A stretch of DNA of 64,000 bases from NCBI GenBank assembly GCA_022826345.1, contig JAJDVB010000166.1:10864-74863 (forward strand), written 5' to 3'. The stretch is from Alphaproteobacteria bacterium (GTDB lineage: Bacteria > Pseudomonadota > Alphaproteobacteria > UBA828). Positions 43,074-53,151 of the stretch are shown piece by piece. The notes beneath the pieces are model-generated. The model saw only the letters and a program-made list of their open reading frames with translations, did no database searches and was not told where the DNA came from. The position numbers and the translations under genes are program-made. Within the stretch, counting starts at the first letter, position 1. The number at the start of each line of letters is the position of its first letter.

Positions 43074-44228
43074 TTGCCGAAAATCACCAAGAGAACCGTC
43101 GATGCCCTCGTCCCCGCAGAGCGGGAGAAAATCATCTGGGACGACGCCATCAAAGGCTTCGGGGTCCGCGTCCATCCCACCGGACGCAAGGTCTACATCG
43201 TCAAGTACCGACACGAGGGACGATCCGTCAAAGTCACCATCGGACCCCACGGCCCCATCACGCCCGCCGCCGCGCGAGCGAAGGCAGCAGAAATCGTCAC
43301 CCTCGCGAAGACCGGCCGCGATCTCGAAGGGAAGATCCCCCGTGGGAAGAGAGGCGCCACCGTGGCCGACCTCGCCAAGCGCTTCATGGACGAGTACGCG
43401 CCGGCCCATCTGAAGCCCGGCACCGCGCGGCTCTACCGCAAGATCATCGACAACCGCATCCTTCCCCGTCTCGGCAAGCGCAGGGTCGGCGATCTCGGCA
43501 AGAACGACGTCGCCGCTCTTCACCACGAGATGCGCGACGTCCCCGGCCATGCCAACCGGACGCTGAGCGTGCTCTCGCGCATGCTGACCCTCGCCGAGGT
43601 TTGGGAGATGCGGCCCGAGGGCGTCAATCCTTGCCGGCACGTCAAGAAGTATCCGGAGCACAAGCGCGAGCGGTTTCTCTCGGACGACGAGTACCGTCGT
43701 CTCGGCGCGGCGCTGCGTGACGCGGAGGCGGAGGGCTTTGTCTCCCCGGTGGCGATCGCCGCCATCCGCCTTCTGATGCTGACCGGGTGCCGGAGCGGGG
43801 AGATCATGAGCCTGCGGTGGGAGCACGTCGATCTTGAGGCAGGCGAGCTCAGGTTGACGGAGAGCAAGACCGGTTCGAAGGTGGTGCACTTGGGCGATCC
43901 GGCGATAGCGGTGCTGCGGGGCATCCCGCGCGCAGACGGCAGTCCGTGGGTGTTGCCGGGCATCAGGGGTGGCAAGCACATCGCCTACCTGCACGACTCG
44001 TGGCGCCGCATTCTCGACCGGGCCGGGATCGAAAATCTACGAATCCATGACCTCAGGCACAGCTTCGCCAGTGGCGGTCTGCTGGTCGGTGAAGGACTTC
44101 CGATGATCGGCAAGCTCCTTGGCCACAACAGGGTGACGACGACCTCGCGCTATGCGCACCTGGCCAACGACCCCGTGAAGGCGGCCGCGAACCGGATTGC
44201 GAGCAGGATCGCCGAGGTCGCGGGATAA
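43074..44228 (+). CDS. Phage/island tyrosine integrase
   Basis: 384 residues from the TTG at 43074 with AGGAAAG upstream; a longer ATG form at 42966 is possible but starts in the repeat region. The N-terminal DUF4102-like arm domain has KITKRTVDALVPAEREKI and GFGVRVHPTGRKVYIVKYRHEG. Catalytic residues: Arg in LTGCRSGEIMSLRW, His-x-x-Arg in HDLRHSFASGG, His in LLGHNRVTTTSRYAHL with the Tyr. It would move the island (or one adjacent). No tRNA is seen next to it. Confidence 0.93.
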   Translation: MPKITKRTVDALVPAEREKIIWDDAIKGFGVRVHPTGRKVYIVKYRHEGRSVKVTIGPHGPITPAAARAKAAEIVTLAKTGRDLEGKIPRGKRGATVADLAKRFMDEYAPAHLKPGTARLYRKIIDNRILPRLGKRRVGDLGKNDVAALHHEMRDVPGHANRTLSVLSRMLTLAEVWEMRPEGVNPCRHVKKYPEHKRERFLSDDEYRRLGAALRDAEAEGFVSPVAIAAIRLLMLTGCRSGEIMSLRWEHVDLEAGELRLTESKTGSKVVHLGDPAIAVLRGIPRADGSPWVLPGIRGGKHIAYLHDSWRRILDRAGIENLRIHDLRHSFASGGLLVGEGLPMIGKLLGHNRVTTTSRYAHLANDPVKAAANRIASRIAEVAG

Positions 44229-44489
44229 CGTCGGCGCCGCACCACGGTCGCGCCGTGGTCTTGGCGTCCGCGGCATCGACCGAGCCGACGAGGCGGTTGG
44301 ACGGAGCATCACCGCAATCTTGTGCAGCCGCAACGTCGAAGTCGGACCGTGACAGACGGCAGCGACCGGCGCGGCGGGACTGGACACACGTTCGAGCGCG
44401 TCGATCCATTGCACCCACGCCCGTACCCTGTCGCACACAGGACCGGCATCCCGCCGCCGGTGCCGGGGACACACGGACGGGCCCTCGGC

Positions 44490-44604
44490 AGGGTAATCGT
44501 CCTCGGCGCCGCTTTGCGAGCGTGAGACCCACCAGCCGACTGTCCCTGGCATGGTCCGCACCCGGCAGGGCGGTGGTGACCTCGCCGTCGAGGATGATGT
44601 CCGT
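44490..44604 (-). pseudogene. Fragment of an outer-membrane barrel gene (second copy)
   Basis: On the minus strand this reads DIILDGEVTTALPGADHARD and continues SRLVGLTLAK, a clear copy of the LDGEVTTAMLGADYARDRWL segment of the pseudogene at 44615-46400. It is a truncated second copy lying just past the end of the first. Confidence 0.6.
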
Positions 44605-44614
44605 CCCGCCGCCG

Positions 44615-46400
44615 TCACCATCTCACGGTGGTCTCGAACCCCGCGACATGCTCCGGCGCGGCGGCGTCGCTTTCGCGGCGGGTGGCCTTGAGGCCGAAGG
44701 TGAGGTCGGGTGCGCCCGCCACCGGCTCGACGCGCCAGCCGAGGCAGTAGTCGCGCATCCCCGTGGCAAGGCCGAGACCGACATGCGGGCTGCCGGTGAA
44801 GCGCCCGCCGAAGACCGGGAAGCCGTAAGCCGCCTCCGCCATCCAGCGGCTCGTCGCCTCGCCGGTCCCCGTGCGGTCCTCCAGCGGGTCGGACGCGAAC
44901 AGCGCGTCGAGCCCGCCCTCGGCCCGGCTCATGAGCTCCTGGCGCAAGCCGAGCGACAGGCCGCGCTGCGTCGCCGGGTCGGGGTCGAAGGCCAATGAGG
45001 CGGCGAAGCCCCTATCCTTGAGGTCGTCGTCGGCATGGGCGATCAATGTGCGGCCCGAGAGGTCGAGCGAGAGCCCGATGCCCGGATCGACCCAGGCGAT
45101 GCCGCCGCCGAGCTCGGACCCCGAAGCCGGTCTCGGCATCGCCCCCGTCATGGCGCGCGCCTACCTCCAGCTTCGGCGTGACATGCCCGCCGCCTCGGTG
45201 GCGATGCGCCAGCTTCCCTCCAGTCCGAGCCTGAGCCGGGTCGCGTCGGAGGCCGACGCCGCAAGCTCGCCCGGCTTCTCCGACGAGGTCCGCGTCCACA
45301 GCGCGTCCGAGGTCACCGCCAGCGCCGGGCCGGAACCCTCGGCGGGCGGGGCCAGCAGGTCGCCCCTGAGCCCCGCCGCCGCCATGCTCCAGGTCGTGTC
45401 GGCGCTGTAGCTGTCGCCCATTTCGATCTCGAGCGTCACCTCGCCCGAACCGTAGCCAGCGGCGCCCCAGAGCTTCAGGCTGTCCGACGCCTGCAACGCC
45501 GCATAGGGGATGGCGGCCGTCAGCGATGCCTCCACCTTGCCGTCGCCCGCGCGCACGGCGCCGCCGCACAGCACCCGCCGCTCGTCCTCGTCCATGTCGT
45601 TGGGGCAGTGCTGCGGGCCGGTGTCGGTGTCCGTGTAGCCGCCCTCGCCGGCGCTCTGCGCGAGCGCGAGGCCGACCAGCCACCGGTCCCTGGCATAGTC
45701 AGCGCCGAGCATGGCGGTGGTGACCTCGCCGTCGAGCGAGAAGGTTCCCTCGCGCCCGTCGAAGCTGCCCTGCACCGCCCGGCCCCAGAAGGCCATGTTG
45801 CCACCTGAGCCGTCCCGCTGCCCGGTCAGCGAGAAGCTCGACCCAAGCAGCGCCTCGCGCGCAGTCACGCTCCGGGATTGCACCGCAAAGCCCCGCGTCT
45901 CGCCGAAGCCGCCGTTGCCGAAGCCCGTGTCTGGGGTGCCGAAGCCGTCACCACCGAACCCGCTCGCCACGTCGGCCATGGACAGCAGCGCGGCCTGCCG
46001 ATGCGCGAGGCCGTCATCGGCCGGTCCGTTGCCGGCATCGCCGCTGGACGTCCCGTCGAACGACAGCGCCTGCCCGGCGACGGCGCCCTCGGTGCCCGGC
46101 GTGCGCGGCGCCGCCATGCGCCCGGCGATGCCGTCGAGCGCCTGCTCCGCCACCGTGCGACCGAAGCGCGCCAGGAACGCCGTCGGCATCGGGTCGTCGT
46201 TCACGATCGTCCCCACCGCGACCGTGGCCGAACCGTCGGTGCCATGCGCCGCGTAGCCCTAGCCGTTGCCGAGCGTCGCTGTGACGCCGCCGCCGGGCTC
46301 GTCTGCGCCGTCGTCCACCGTGGCCACGGTGAAGCTCGCCGTGCCCGATGTCGGTATGGTTATCGTGCGCGCGCCGGTCTGCTTCGAGCCGGCGAAGTCG
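44615..46400 (-). pseudogene. Broken Calx-beta / autotransporter-like outer membrane protein gene
   Basis: The minus-strand frame starting upstream of 46262 shows ARTITIPTSGTASFTVATVD and ATLGNG, a Calx-beta type piece. An in-frame TAG follows at 46259-46261, and the same frame then resumes with GYAAHGTDGSATVAVGTI and the linker PMPTAFLARFGRTVAEQALD. The barrel part has GNMAFWGRAVQGSFDGREG, and the frame is lost near 45185. The next part (HVTPKLEVGARHDGG) is one frame away and is lost again near 45115, after which GGGIAWVDPGIGLSLDLSGR through the end FETTVRW is in a third frame. One stop plus two single-base shifts mean it cannot be made whole. Confidence 0.8.
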
Positions 46401-47057
46401 CGCTCAGATAAGGTGCCATCCCTCAGCGGGTTACGAGGCCCGCCCAGCAACTTTCGCTCCAGCCGGTAGCAGTCGGAGCGGATGATGGAGGCAACGAAAT
46501 CGTCTGAAGCACTCCGATGACAACGGGCCGCCTTGGGCGGCTTGGTGACCATGCGGGCCGCAACTCGAGTGAACGCTGAGCAGGCCTCGAAGGTAATGCG
46601 GAAGCCGACCCGCCACGAAAACGGGGAAGGCTGCCATCGGCCGGGAAGCGAGCAACATACGCACCGGCTGGCTCCGCCGGGGTAGTGGCGGCGGCACGCA
46701 TGGAAGAGAGGGGATGGACGCAACACGGGGCCGACTTGGGTTGCGTTTGGTATCATAGGCTTCGACCTTGATCGCGGAGATCAACGCCGCCAGTTCCTCC
46801 GCATTGCTTCCCACGGACTTCGCCATGGACCGGCCTTCCCTTGCAGTTGCGACGAAACGCCGCTCCCGAAAGCGGCGCCGGCATCATAGGCGGCCGGCGG
46901 CCCGGGTCTTGATCCGGCGCCGCAGGCAGGAGAGGATCGTATCCAGGGCAGCAGTTCGTGGATTTTGCGCTCGACCCTCTCCCATTCTTAACAGGATTCT
47001 ACCGGTTTCTGCTCGAATTGTTTAATGTTCTGGGCCGGAGATCGGGAGCACATGGAT
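46401..47057. other. Gap of ~650 bp with no convincing gene
   Basis: A short minus-strand start (MAKSVGSNAEELAALISAIK at about 46826) soon becomes Pro/Arg-rich and looks like a truncated relic. A hairpin GCCGCT/AGCGGC lies near 46858. The DNA just before the pseudogene homology begins (46400-46700) has no recognisable domain. Confidence 0.5.
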
Positions 47058-47510
47058 ATGACGACTTCTCACTTGGAGATCTGGGTGCGAATGTATGAAG
47101 AGCAAATCCGCCATGTCCGCCATCACGAGTCATTGCGTTCCATTTCAACAAACATCGCAGTCGTCGTATCGGCAGCAATTCTCGGTCTGGCTGCGGCAGG
47201 CGCGACTTCCGAACAGCAATGGATGCCTTCGTTGTTCCTCATCCTCCTCAACGTCTACGGGCTGATGATGAGCTTAAAGCACTATGAGAGGAGCAGACTC
47301 CACCATACGGTATCCGCGAAATACCGAGACGTGATATCCAATGGAAGCGAAATCGACGGCCACACGATTAACGAATTGCGATCCCACGCCCGCCGTCAAC
47401 ACAAAGAGCGGCACTTTATGATCCGCCCCGTGCGAGCTTACTGGATGTGGTGCGGTCTACATGTTCTGCTTGCACTTCTCGGAATAGCCCTGCTGATTAC
47501 ACAGAGTTGA
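47058..47510 (+). CDS. Small membrane protein with three predicted helices
   Basis: 150 residues from the ATG at 47058 (GGGAG 9 nt before; ATG at 47052 is an alternative). A charged N-terminal helix (EIWVRMYEEQIRHVRHHESL) is followed by membrane segments near VVVSAAILGLAAAG, LFLILLNVYGLMM and LHVLLALLGIALLI. The cytoplasmic loop is basic (HARRQHKERHF). The layout resembles small membrane effectors seen in defence islands (SLATT-like), but I do not recognise a family. It lies just before the AlbA/Schlafen-type gene on the same strand. Confidence 0.65.
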   Translation: MTTSHLEIWVRMYEEQIRHVRHHESLRSISTNIAVVVSAAILGLAAAGATSEQQWMPSLFLILLNVYGLMMSLKHYERSRLHHTVSAKYRDVISNGSEIDGHTINELRSHARRQHKERHFMIRPVRAYWMWCGLHVLLALLGIALLITQS

Positions 47511-47855
47511 CCGCAAGGATCATAGCCGAAGCGCCATCGCTGCATTTGCGTATATTCGCTCGGGGTAGGCTCTCTCTGAAGTACGAGTCCACCCAAACCA
47601 CAAGCACGGCGTGGCCACGACGAAGGCGAGCCGAGCGGACACTCATTCCCATACCGTCATTATGGTGAACGACCTGTTATGGAGAGTCGCGGTGCGCCGA
47701 CCCCGTAATTGCGAGGATTCGAGGCCGGATCGCTTTCCATAAATTACGCGGCTCTGGCTTAGCTCAGAATAGCTAGCAACCTGTCCGGCGCATTCCGGAA
47801 CGAGCCCTTCTTGATAGATGGTGAGATGCGTGCCGCTCCCTGTTATCCTTTCAAC
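47511..47855. other. Gap of 345 bp between the membrane protein and the AlbA-type gene
   Basis: No coding sequence is convincing. It may contain the promoter of the AlbA-type gene. Base composition is lower in GC than the housekeeping regions. Confidence 0.4.
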
Positions 47856-49226
47856 ATGGTGACCGAAATCAGTCGCGAGCGACTGGCCGACCTGCTCGTC
47901 AATCCACGGGAGGATCTGGACTTCGAAATCAAGAATTGGCTCGACCTGAAGGGTTCGAATCATGACAAGGCTACACTGGCAAAGGCCGTTCTTGCGCTCG
48001 CCAATCACGGCGGTGGCTTCATCGCCTTGGGACTGACGGAGACACACGCGGGTATTGTCGAAGCACCCAAACGGCCTGCAACCCTTGATGGCTATGGACA
48101 GGACATGATCAACGGGATCGTCCAGAAATATTGCGACCCTCCGCTTCACTGCTCGGTCCATATCGTTCCTGACGAGGCAGGCGCTCTTTTTCCCATAGTG
48201 CATGTTCCGGGTGGGCACCGTGTACCCGTGCGCGCCTGTAGGGCCGGACCGAATGGCAAAGTCGTTCAGAGCGACGCCATCTATATCCGAAAGCCGGGAC
48301 CACGTAGCGAAACGCCTCAGACAGCGTTGGAATGGGATGGACTACTGGCTCGATGCCTCCACAATCGACGTGACGAAATGCTGGATCAGATCCGTGATCT
48401 GATCACGGGCGTCGTTCCCCAAGTCGACGAGCCTGTCGAAACTGACCGCCTCGAGGATTGGATAGCTTCGGGATTCGAAAGATGGCACGGGCTCGTCCAG
48501 GGACTGCCGGAAGCCGTTGGGCCGCGCTTTCCCCACGGTCACTATTGCATTGCATATGAAATCCGGGGCGAGCGCAGGCAATTTGGGCCGGCGGATGTTC
48601 CCGCGCTATTGCAGGCCAGTACCGTCAGGCACACTGGATGGCCGCCGTTCTGGTACCCGACGCGCGAGGGGATCGAGCCGTACCCGATCGACGGCGCGGT
48701 GGAATGTTGGCTTGGCAATGACCCTCGACGTTCGCTCAAAGAGCATGACGCCGCGCATTCCGATTTCTGGCGCATACACCCCGACGGATTGGCACTCCTT
48801 CTTCGGGGCTATCAGGAAGACACGATGGAGGAGAAGTCATTTGGCCGGACCCGGATCGGACCGGCTACGGCATTCGATATCAGCCTTCCAGTATGGCGCG
48901 TCGGCGAAGCAATGCTCCACGCACAAAGTTTAGCCGCCAAGCTGTTTGAAGGGCCGACTTCAATCAGATTCATGGCGCGGTATTCAGGATTGGATGGAAG
49001 GTGTTTGATAAGCATCGACCCGAGTCGCAGCCTGCCGCATGGCCGGGTCGCTCGGCAACACTCAATTTCTTTGGTTACGCACGTGGAAGCACAGGCGGTT
49101 GACGCAAACTTACCAGAAATTATACATCCCTTTATGGCACCTCTTTACGCCTTGTTCGACTTCTTCGATCTTCCAATGCAGCTCGTGGTGGATGAGTTGG
49201 TTCGTATGCGCTCGGGCAGTTTCTAG
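47856..49226 (+). CDS. AlbA_2 / Schlafen-type nucleic-acid binding protein
   Basis: 456 residues from the ATG at 47856; 47826 is an alternative with a possible RBS. The N-terminal ~150 residues match the Schlafen AlbA_2 domain: LADLLVNPREDLDFEIKNWL, TLAKAVLALANHGGGFIALG, YCDPPLHCSVHIV, and VQSDAIYIRKPG. The rest (residues ~170-456) is unknown, with HGLVQGLPEAVGPRFPHGHY and EPYPIDGAVECWLGND. Such proteins appear as regulators or effectors, including in phage defence. It stands convergent to the type I restriction operon. Confidence 0.8.
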   Translation: MVTEISRERLADLLVNPREDLDFEIKNWLDLKGSNHDKATLAKAVLALANHGGGFIALGLTETHAGIVEAPKRPATLDGYGQDMINGIVQKYCDPPLHCSVHIVPDEAGALFPIVHVPGGHRVPVRACRAGPNGKVVQSDAIYIRKPGPRSETPQTALEWDGLLARCLHNRRDEMLDQIRDLITGVVPQVDEPVETDRLEDWIASGFERWHGLVQGLPEAVGPRFPHGHYCIAYEIRGERRQFGPADVPALLQASTVRHTGWPPFWYPTREGIEPYPIDGAVECWLGNDPRRSLKEHDAAHSDFWRIHPDGLALLLRGYQEDTMEEKSFGRTRIGPATAFDISLPVWRVGEAMLHAQSLAAKLFEGPTSIRFMARYSGLDGRCLISIDPSRSLPHGRVARQHSISLVTHVEAQAVDANLPEIIHPFMAPLYALFDFFDLPMQLVVDELVRMRSGSF

Positions 49227-49302
49227 CCTGCATTACTCGGTCCGCCGAGGAAAGGCGTCCCTCAGCGGGTTTCACGGTACGCGCGGCAACGGTGGCTCCA
49301 GC

Positions 49303-49470
49303 TAGAGCACGTTCCGACCGGACACGATCACGGCGGATTGCCGCAGGAGCCCATTCATCACGCGCTACCGCCCGAGACCCCCCACCCGGCCCTCTCCGCC
49401 TTCGGGGGAGGGGGACAGGGGGAGGTGGGAGTCAGGCCGCTGTGATCCCGTAAGGTCGGAAAGTGCTCTA
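49303..49470. mobile_element. MITE-like element, 168 bp
   Basis: Ends TAGAGCACGTTCCGACC and TAGAGCACTTTCCGACC (right end read inward) differ at one position in 17. A TA pair could be the target duplication. It contains a GC-rich stretch (CCTCTCCGCCTTCGGGGGAG) common in alphaproteobacterial spacers. It encodes nothing and lies between the AlbA-type gene and hsdR. Confidence 0.7.
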
Positions 49471-49596
49471 ATAGCTATCGCAGCGGTTGAAGAAAGTGAC
49501 GACTTCGGTTGACACACTCTGGTTCAAGGGGGCCGCCATGGGCGGTTCATTGAGGATACCTGCCGTGTCGCCTCGGACCGCGGCATCGCATCCGGA

Positions 49597-52500
49597 TCAC
49601 GACGTGCCCGCCTGTTCGCTGGCGAGCCCGAACACCGTATCGGTCAGCCAGCGCTGGAAGCCGTCATTGTCCATGAACTGCTTGAAGAGCTGGTTGTCGT
49701 CCTTCATCATCGCGGTCATCACCCGCCGCAGGGCCCGGTCATGCTCGATGCGGGCGTTTTCCCGGTCGGAATTTCTCTGGGCGTTCCTGAAGGCGGTATC
49801 GGCGGCCACACGCGCGGGGATTGTCTCGGTGACCAATTGCGCGACGCGGTCGGCGTCCTCCCACTCGATGCCGCCGAAGAGGTCGTTGAAGTTCCTGACG
49901 ATGTTTGACAGCCGGTCCATGTCGGGGTCCGGGGCGTGGCCGCCGCCAGCGGTCGGAACCGGCTCGATCTCAGCATCCTCGTCCGGCAGCAGGATCTTCC
50001 GCACCGCTTTCTTCTCGACGCGGTAGCTGTCCATGTCGATCGCGTCGAGAATTCCCTTGGACAGGTCGTCCTCGCGGGGTGACGGCAGCCTGGGGATCAG
50101 GAAGTTGAGGAAGATCGAACGCATTTCCCATGCGGGGGCGGTCCATGGCAGGACGCTTGAGAGGAATGCGTAAGTCCGCACGAACCCCTTGGCCTTGCCC
50201 TTGAATGCGACCTGCTCATCCTCTTCCAAATCGCGCATGTAGACTGCCACGCACTCGTCGAGAATGGGATCGAGCCTGTCGCGCTCGGCGCCGCCGAGAT
50301 AGCGGCGGACGAATTCCTCGACCCGGTCGGGCGCGTACACCTGTGCGCCGTCCAGGTCTGCCTGCAGGTCGTGCAGCTTGTCGGGATCGGTCTCGTCGGA
50401 GAGGATCGTCGCGCGGTAGAAGCCCGCGAACGCGTCGCGGACGGTGCTGGCGTCGTTCAGGAAGTCGAGCACGAACACGTCGTGCTTCTTCGGATGCGAC
50501 CGGTTGAGACGCGAGAGCGTCTGCACGGCCTGAACGCCGGACAGGGTCTTGTCCACGTACATCGTATGCAGTAGCGGCTCGTCGTAGCCGGTCTGGAATT
50601 TATCCGCGCAGATAAGGAAGCGGTACGGATCCTCCCGGATCCTGTCGGCGATCCGGTTGGACGGAAAACCGTTCAGCGACGCCTCACTCACCGTCGCGCC
50701 GCCGAACTCGCGATCGCCCGAGAAAGCCACGATCGCCCGATGCCGGCTCTTGCGTTCCTTCAGGTAGTCCCGGATGACATGGAAATACTGAATCGCGCGG
50801 TCGACCCCGTTGATGACCACCATCGCCCGCGCCTCACCGCCGATCCTGTTTCGCGAGAGCACCTGCTCGTGGAAGTGGTCCACCATGATCTCGGCCTTGA
50901 GGCGGATCGCGTGGTCGTGGCCCTCGACGAAGCGCTGCAGCTTCTTCCGCGCCTTGCCCGCGTCGTATTCCGGGTCGTCCTTGATCGTCTTGGCGAGCTT
51001 GTAGTAGCTCGTCACCGGCGTGTAATGCGCCAGCACGTCCAGGATGAAGCCTTCCTGGATCGCCTGCTTCATCGTGTAGCCGTGGAATGCGCGGTGCCTG
51101 ACCGCGCCGTCGGATTGCGGCTCGGGCTCGCCGAATATTTCCAGGGTCTTGTTCTTGGGCGTGGCGGTGAACGCGAAATAGCTCGCGTTCGGGAGCAGCT
51201 TGCGCGACTCCATCAGGCGGTTGATCCGATCCTCGAAGGTCTCGTCCTCACCTTCCGCGCCCGCTTCGGAGAGCGCCTGCGCCATCGCCGCGCTGGTGCG
51301 CCCGCCCTGGCTCGAATGGGCCTCGTCGATGACGATGGCGAAGCGTCGCCCGCGCTGCTCGTTGCCGATCTCGTCGAGGATGAAGGGGAATTTCTGCACT
51401 GTCGAGATGACGATCTTCCTGCCCGTCTCGATGAAGCGGCGCAGGTCGCCCGAACGGTCAGCGTGGCCCACCGTCGCCGCGACCTGGGCATATTGCCTGA
51501 TCGTGTCGTCGATCTGGCGGTCGAGGACGCGCCGGTCGGTGACTACGATGATGGAATCGAAGACCGAAACGTTGTCCTTCTCGAGCCCGATCAGCTGGTG
51601 AGCCAGCCATGCGATGGAGTTGCTCTTGCCGCTGCCGGCCGAGTGCTGGATCAGGTAGCGTCGGCCCGCGCCATACTCTCCGGCGTCCTCCAGCAGCCGG
51701 CGCACCACGTCGAGCTGATGGTATCGGGGCCAGATCTGCGTCCGTCTCCTGCGGCCCGCCTTTTCGTCCGGCCGTTCCACGAGCTGGGCGTAGTTCTCAA
51801 TGATGTCGGTCAGGCTCTCCCGGGTCAGCACCTCGCGCCACAGATAGTCGGTCTTGATACCGCCCGGATTGGGAGGATTGCCGGCACCGTCGTTCCAGCC
51901 GCGGTTGAAAGGCAGGAAAGATGACGCCTTGCCCTTGAGATGGGTGCAGAAACGCGCCTCACTCTCGTCCACCGCGAAATGCGCGATGCAGCGGCCGTGC
52001 TCGAAAAGCCTTTCGCGCGGGGTGCGGTCTCTCCTGTATTGCTCGACGGCGTCGTCGACGGTCTGTTTGGTGAGGTTGTTCTTGAGCTCGAAGGTGACGA
52101 CAGGCAGGCCGTTGACGAAGAGCGCGATGTCCAGCGCACGCTGGGTCTCGTCGCGGCTGTAGCGAAGCTGCCGGGTGACGGTGAAGCGGTTCCGTGCAAA
52201 GCGTTCACGTGCCTGTTCGTTGCCCGGCGACGGTGCGCCGTAGAACAGATCAAGGTCGTGCGCGCCGTGCCTGATGCCGTGGCGGAGCACTTCGATGATG
52301 CCCCGCTTCGAAATCTCGCCCTGAAGCCGCGCCAGGAACTTTCGCCGGGTCGGCCCGTCCTCGTCCAGCGCCAGCGCCTCGGCGGTCTCCGGCTGGTTGG
52401 CGCGCAGGAAGGCGGCAAGCTGGACGAAATCGATACAGTATTCGCGGTCGTAATCCCGGTGGCTGCCACCGCTCCAGCCCACGCCGCCATGGCCCGAAGT

Positions 52501-52599
52501 CGGCACGGCCGCTTCGCCCGCCGGCGGATCGCAGGGATGACCGGCCAGCGCCGTGCAGATCAGGCGTTCGAGGCCCTGCTCGGTGGTGTCGGTTACCAC
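49597..52599 (-). CDS. hsdR: Type I restriction enzyme, R (translocase/nuclease) subunit
   Basis: 1000 residues. The nuclease region has ALDIALFVNGLPVVTFELKN. Walker A is HSAGSGKSNSIAWLAHQL, motif II is FAIVIDEAHSSQGG, motif III is AFTATPKNKTLEIFG, and late motifs include RFLICADKFQTGYDEP and VQTLSRLNRSHP. It translocates DNA and cuts it when the HsdM/HsdS complex meets unmodified sites. It begins 1 bp after the DUF5615 gene, at the end of the hsd operon. Confidence 0.95.
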   Translation of the reverse strand: MVTDTTEQGLERLICTALAGHPCDPPAGEAAVPTSGHGGVGWSGGSHRDYDREYCIDFVQLAAFLRANQPETAEALALDEDGPTRRKFLARLQGEISKRGIIEVLRHGIRHGAHDLDLFYGAPSPGNEQARERFARNRFTVTRQLRYSRDETQRALDIALFVNGLPVVTFELKNNLTKQTVDDAVEQYRRDRTPRERLFEHGRCIAHFAVDESEARFCTHLKGKASSFLPFNRGWNDGAGNPPNPGGIKTDYLWREVLTRESLTDIIENYAQLVERPDEKAGRRRRTQIWPRYHQLDVVRRLLEDAGEYGAGRRYLIQHSAGSGKSNSIAWLAHQLIGLEKDNVSVFDSIIVVTDRRVLDRQIDDTIRQYAQVAATVGHADRSGDLRRFIETGRKIVISTVQKFPFILDEIGNEQRGRRFAIVIDEAHSSQGGRTSAAMAQALSEAGAEGEDETFEDRINRLMESRKLLPNASYFAFTATPKNKTLEIFGEPEPQSDGAVRHRAFHGYTMKQAIQEGFILDVLAHYTPVTSYYKLAKTIKDDPEYDAGKARKKLQRFVEGHDHAIRLKAEIMVDHFHEQVLSRNRIGGEARAMVVINGVDRAIQYFHVIRDYLKERKSRHRAIVAFSGDREFGGATVSEASLNGFPSNRIADRIREDPYRFLICADKFQTGYDEPLLHTMYVDKTLSGVQAVQTLSRLNRSHPKKHDVFVLDFLNDASTVRDAFAGFYRATILSDETDPDKLHDLQADLDGAQVYAPDRVEEFVRRYLGGAERDRLDPILDECVAVYMRDLEEDEQVAFKGKAKGFVRTYAFLSSVLPWTAPAWEMRSIFLNFLIPRLPSPREDDLSKGILDAIDMDSYRVEKKAVRKILLPDEDAEIEPVPTAGGGHAPDPDMDRLSNIVRNFNDLFGGIEWEDADRVAQLVTETIPARVAADTAFRNAQRNSDRENARIEHDRALRRVMTAMMKDDNQLFKQFMDNDGFQRWLTDTVFGLASEQAGTS

Positions 52600-52600
52600 G

Positions 52601-52927
52601 TCAGTCGACCCTTATCGGCACCTCGACGATCTCGCCGGGGCGGGCCGCCGCGATCGCCTGGCCGATTTCGCTCGCGCGGAGACGAACCTCCGACCAGGCC
52701 GTGGCCAGCAACACGACGACGCCGAGTTGCCGGCCCTCCAGGTTCTGCTGGTGGCGAAGGTTCTGATCGGTCGTCACGAGAACCTCGTATCCCTCCATTT
52801 CCGCGAGGTCGAGCAACTCGCCGTTGTCCTTGTCCGACCAGCCCCTTTCCGCCAGCGTGACCACGGAGTGCTCCGGGAGGAGGTTCCGCAGCGGCGCGGG
52901 CGTTCCCTGATCGAACAGCAGCTTCAA
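52601..52927 (-). CDS. DUF5615 PIN-like toxin component
   Basis: 108 residues. The start MKLLFDQGTPAPLRNLLPEH and the acidic site VLVTTDQNLRHQQNLEG are typical of DUF5615/PIN-like proteins, which pair with DUF433 antitoxins. The stop-to-start overlap with the DUF433 gene is 4 bp. Embedded in a type I restriction operon, it may act as an addiction or back-up nuclease module. Confidence 0.9.
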   Translation of the reverse strand: MKLLFDQGTPAPLRNLLPEHSVVTLAERGWSDKDNGELLDLAEMEGYEVLVTTDQNLRHQQNLEGRQLGVVVLLATAWSEVRLRASEIGQAIAAARPGEIVEVPIRVD

Positions 52928-53151
52928 GGAGCCGCTTCCGCTCTGAGCGAGCTAGCCTCGTGATCGAGCACCGCGAGAACCTGCCGCTTGTCCACGCCGG
53001 GGAACCACTCGACGAATTCGTCGACCGTGGCGCCGGTGGCGAGGTTCTCGAAGAGCGCGTATACCGGCACCCTCGTTCCGGCGAAGGCCCAGGCTCCGCT
53101 GATCCTGCGGGGGTTGCGTTCCACTGCCGAGCATGTCTTCCAGTCGGTCAT
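52924..53151 (-). CDS. DUF433 antitoxin-like protein
   Basis: 75 residues. The DUF433 signature is RNPRRISGAWAFAGTRVPVY and GATVDEFVEWFPGVDKRQVL, a small winged-helix-like fold. It overlaps hsdS by 4 bp (ATGA) and the DUF5615 gene by 4 bp, so all three are translationally coupled. Confidence 0.92.
   Translation of the reverse strand: MTDWKTCSAVERNPRRISGAWAFAGTRVPVYALFENLATGATVDEFVEWFPGVDKRQVLAVLDHEASSLRAEAAP

Noticed and set aside
42900..43074. A tRNA or tRNA fragment as integration site beside the integrase
   Set aside because: I looked for T-loop-like sequences and cloverleaf pairing near the integrase and found none.
46259..46756. 165-codon minus-strand frame taken as an independent gene
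   Set aside because: Its last ~45 codons are the Calx-beta part of the broken barrel gene in the same frame, separated by a TAG; the first part has no recognisable domain.
49360..49440. GC-rich CCCCACC / GGGGGAGG stretch as a terminator of the AlbA-type gene
   Set aside because: It is inside the MITE-like element and this sort of sequence is common in spacers; no T-run follows.
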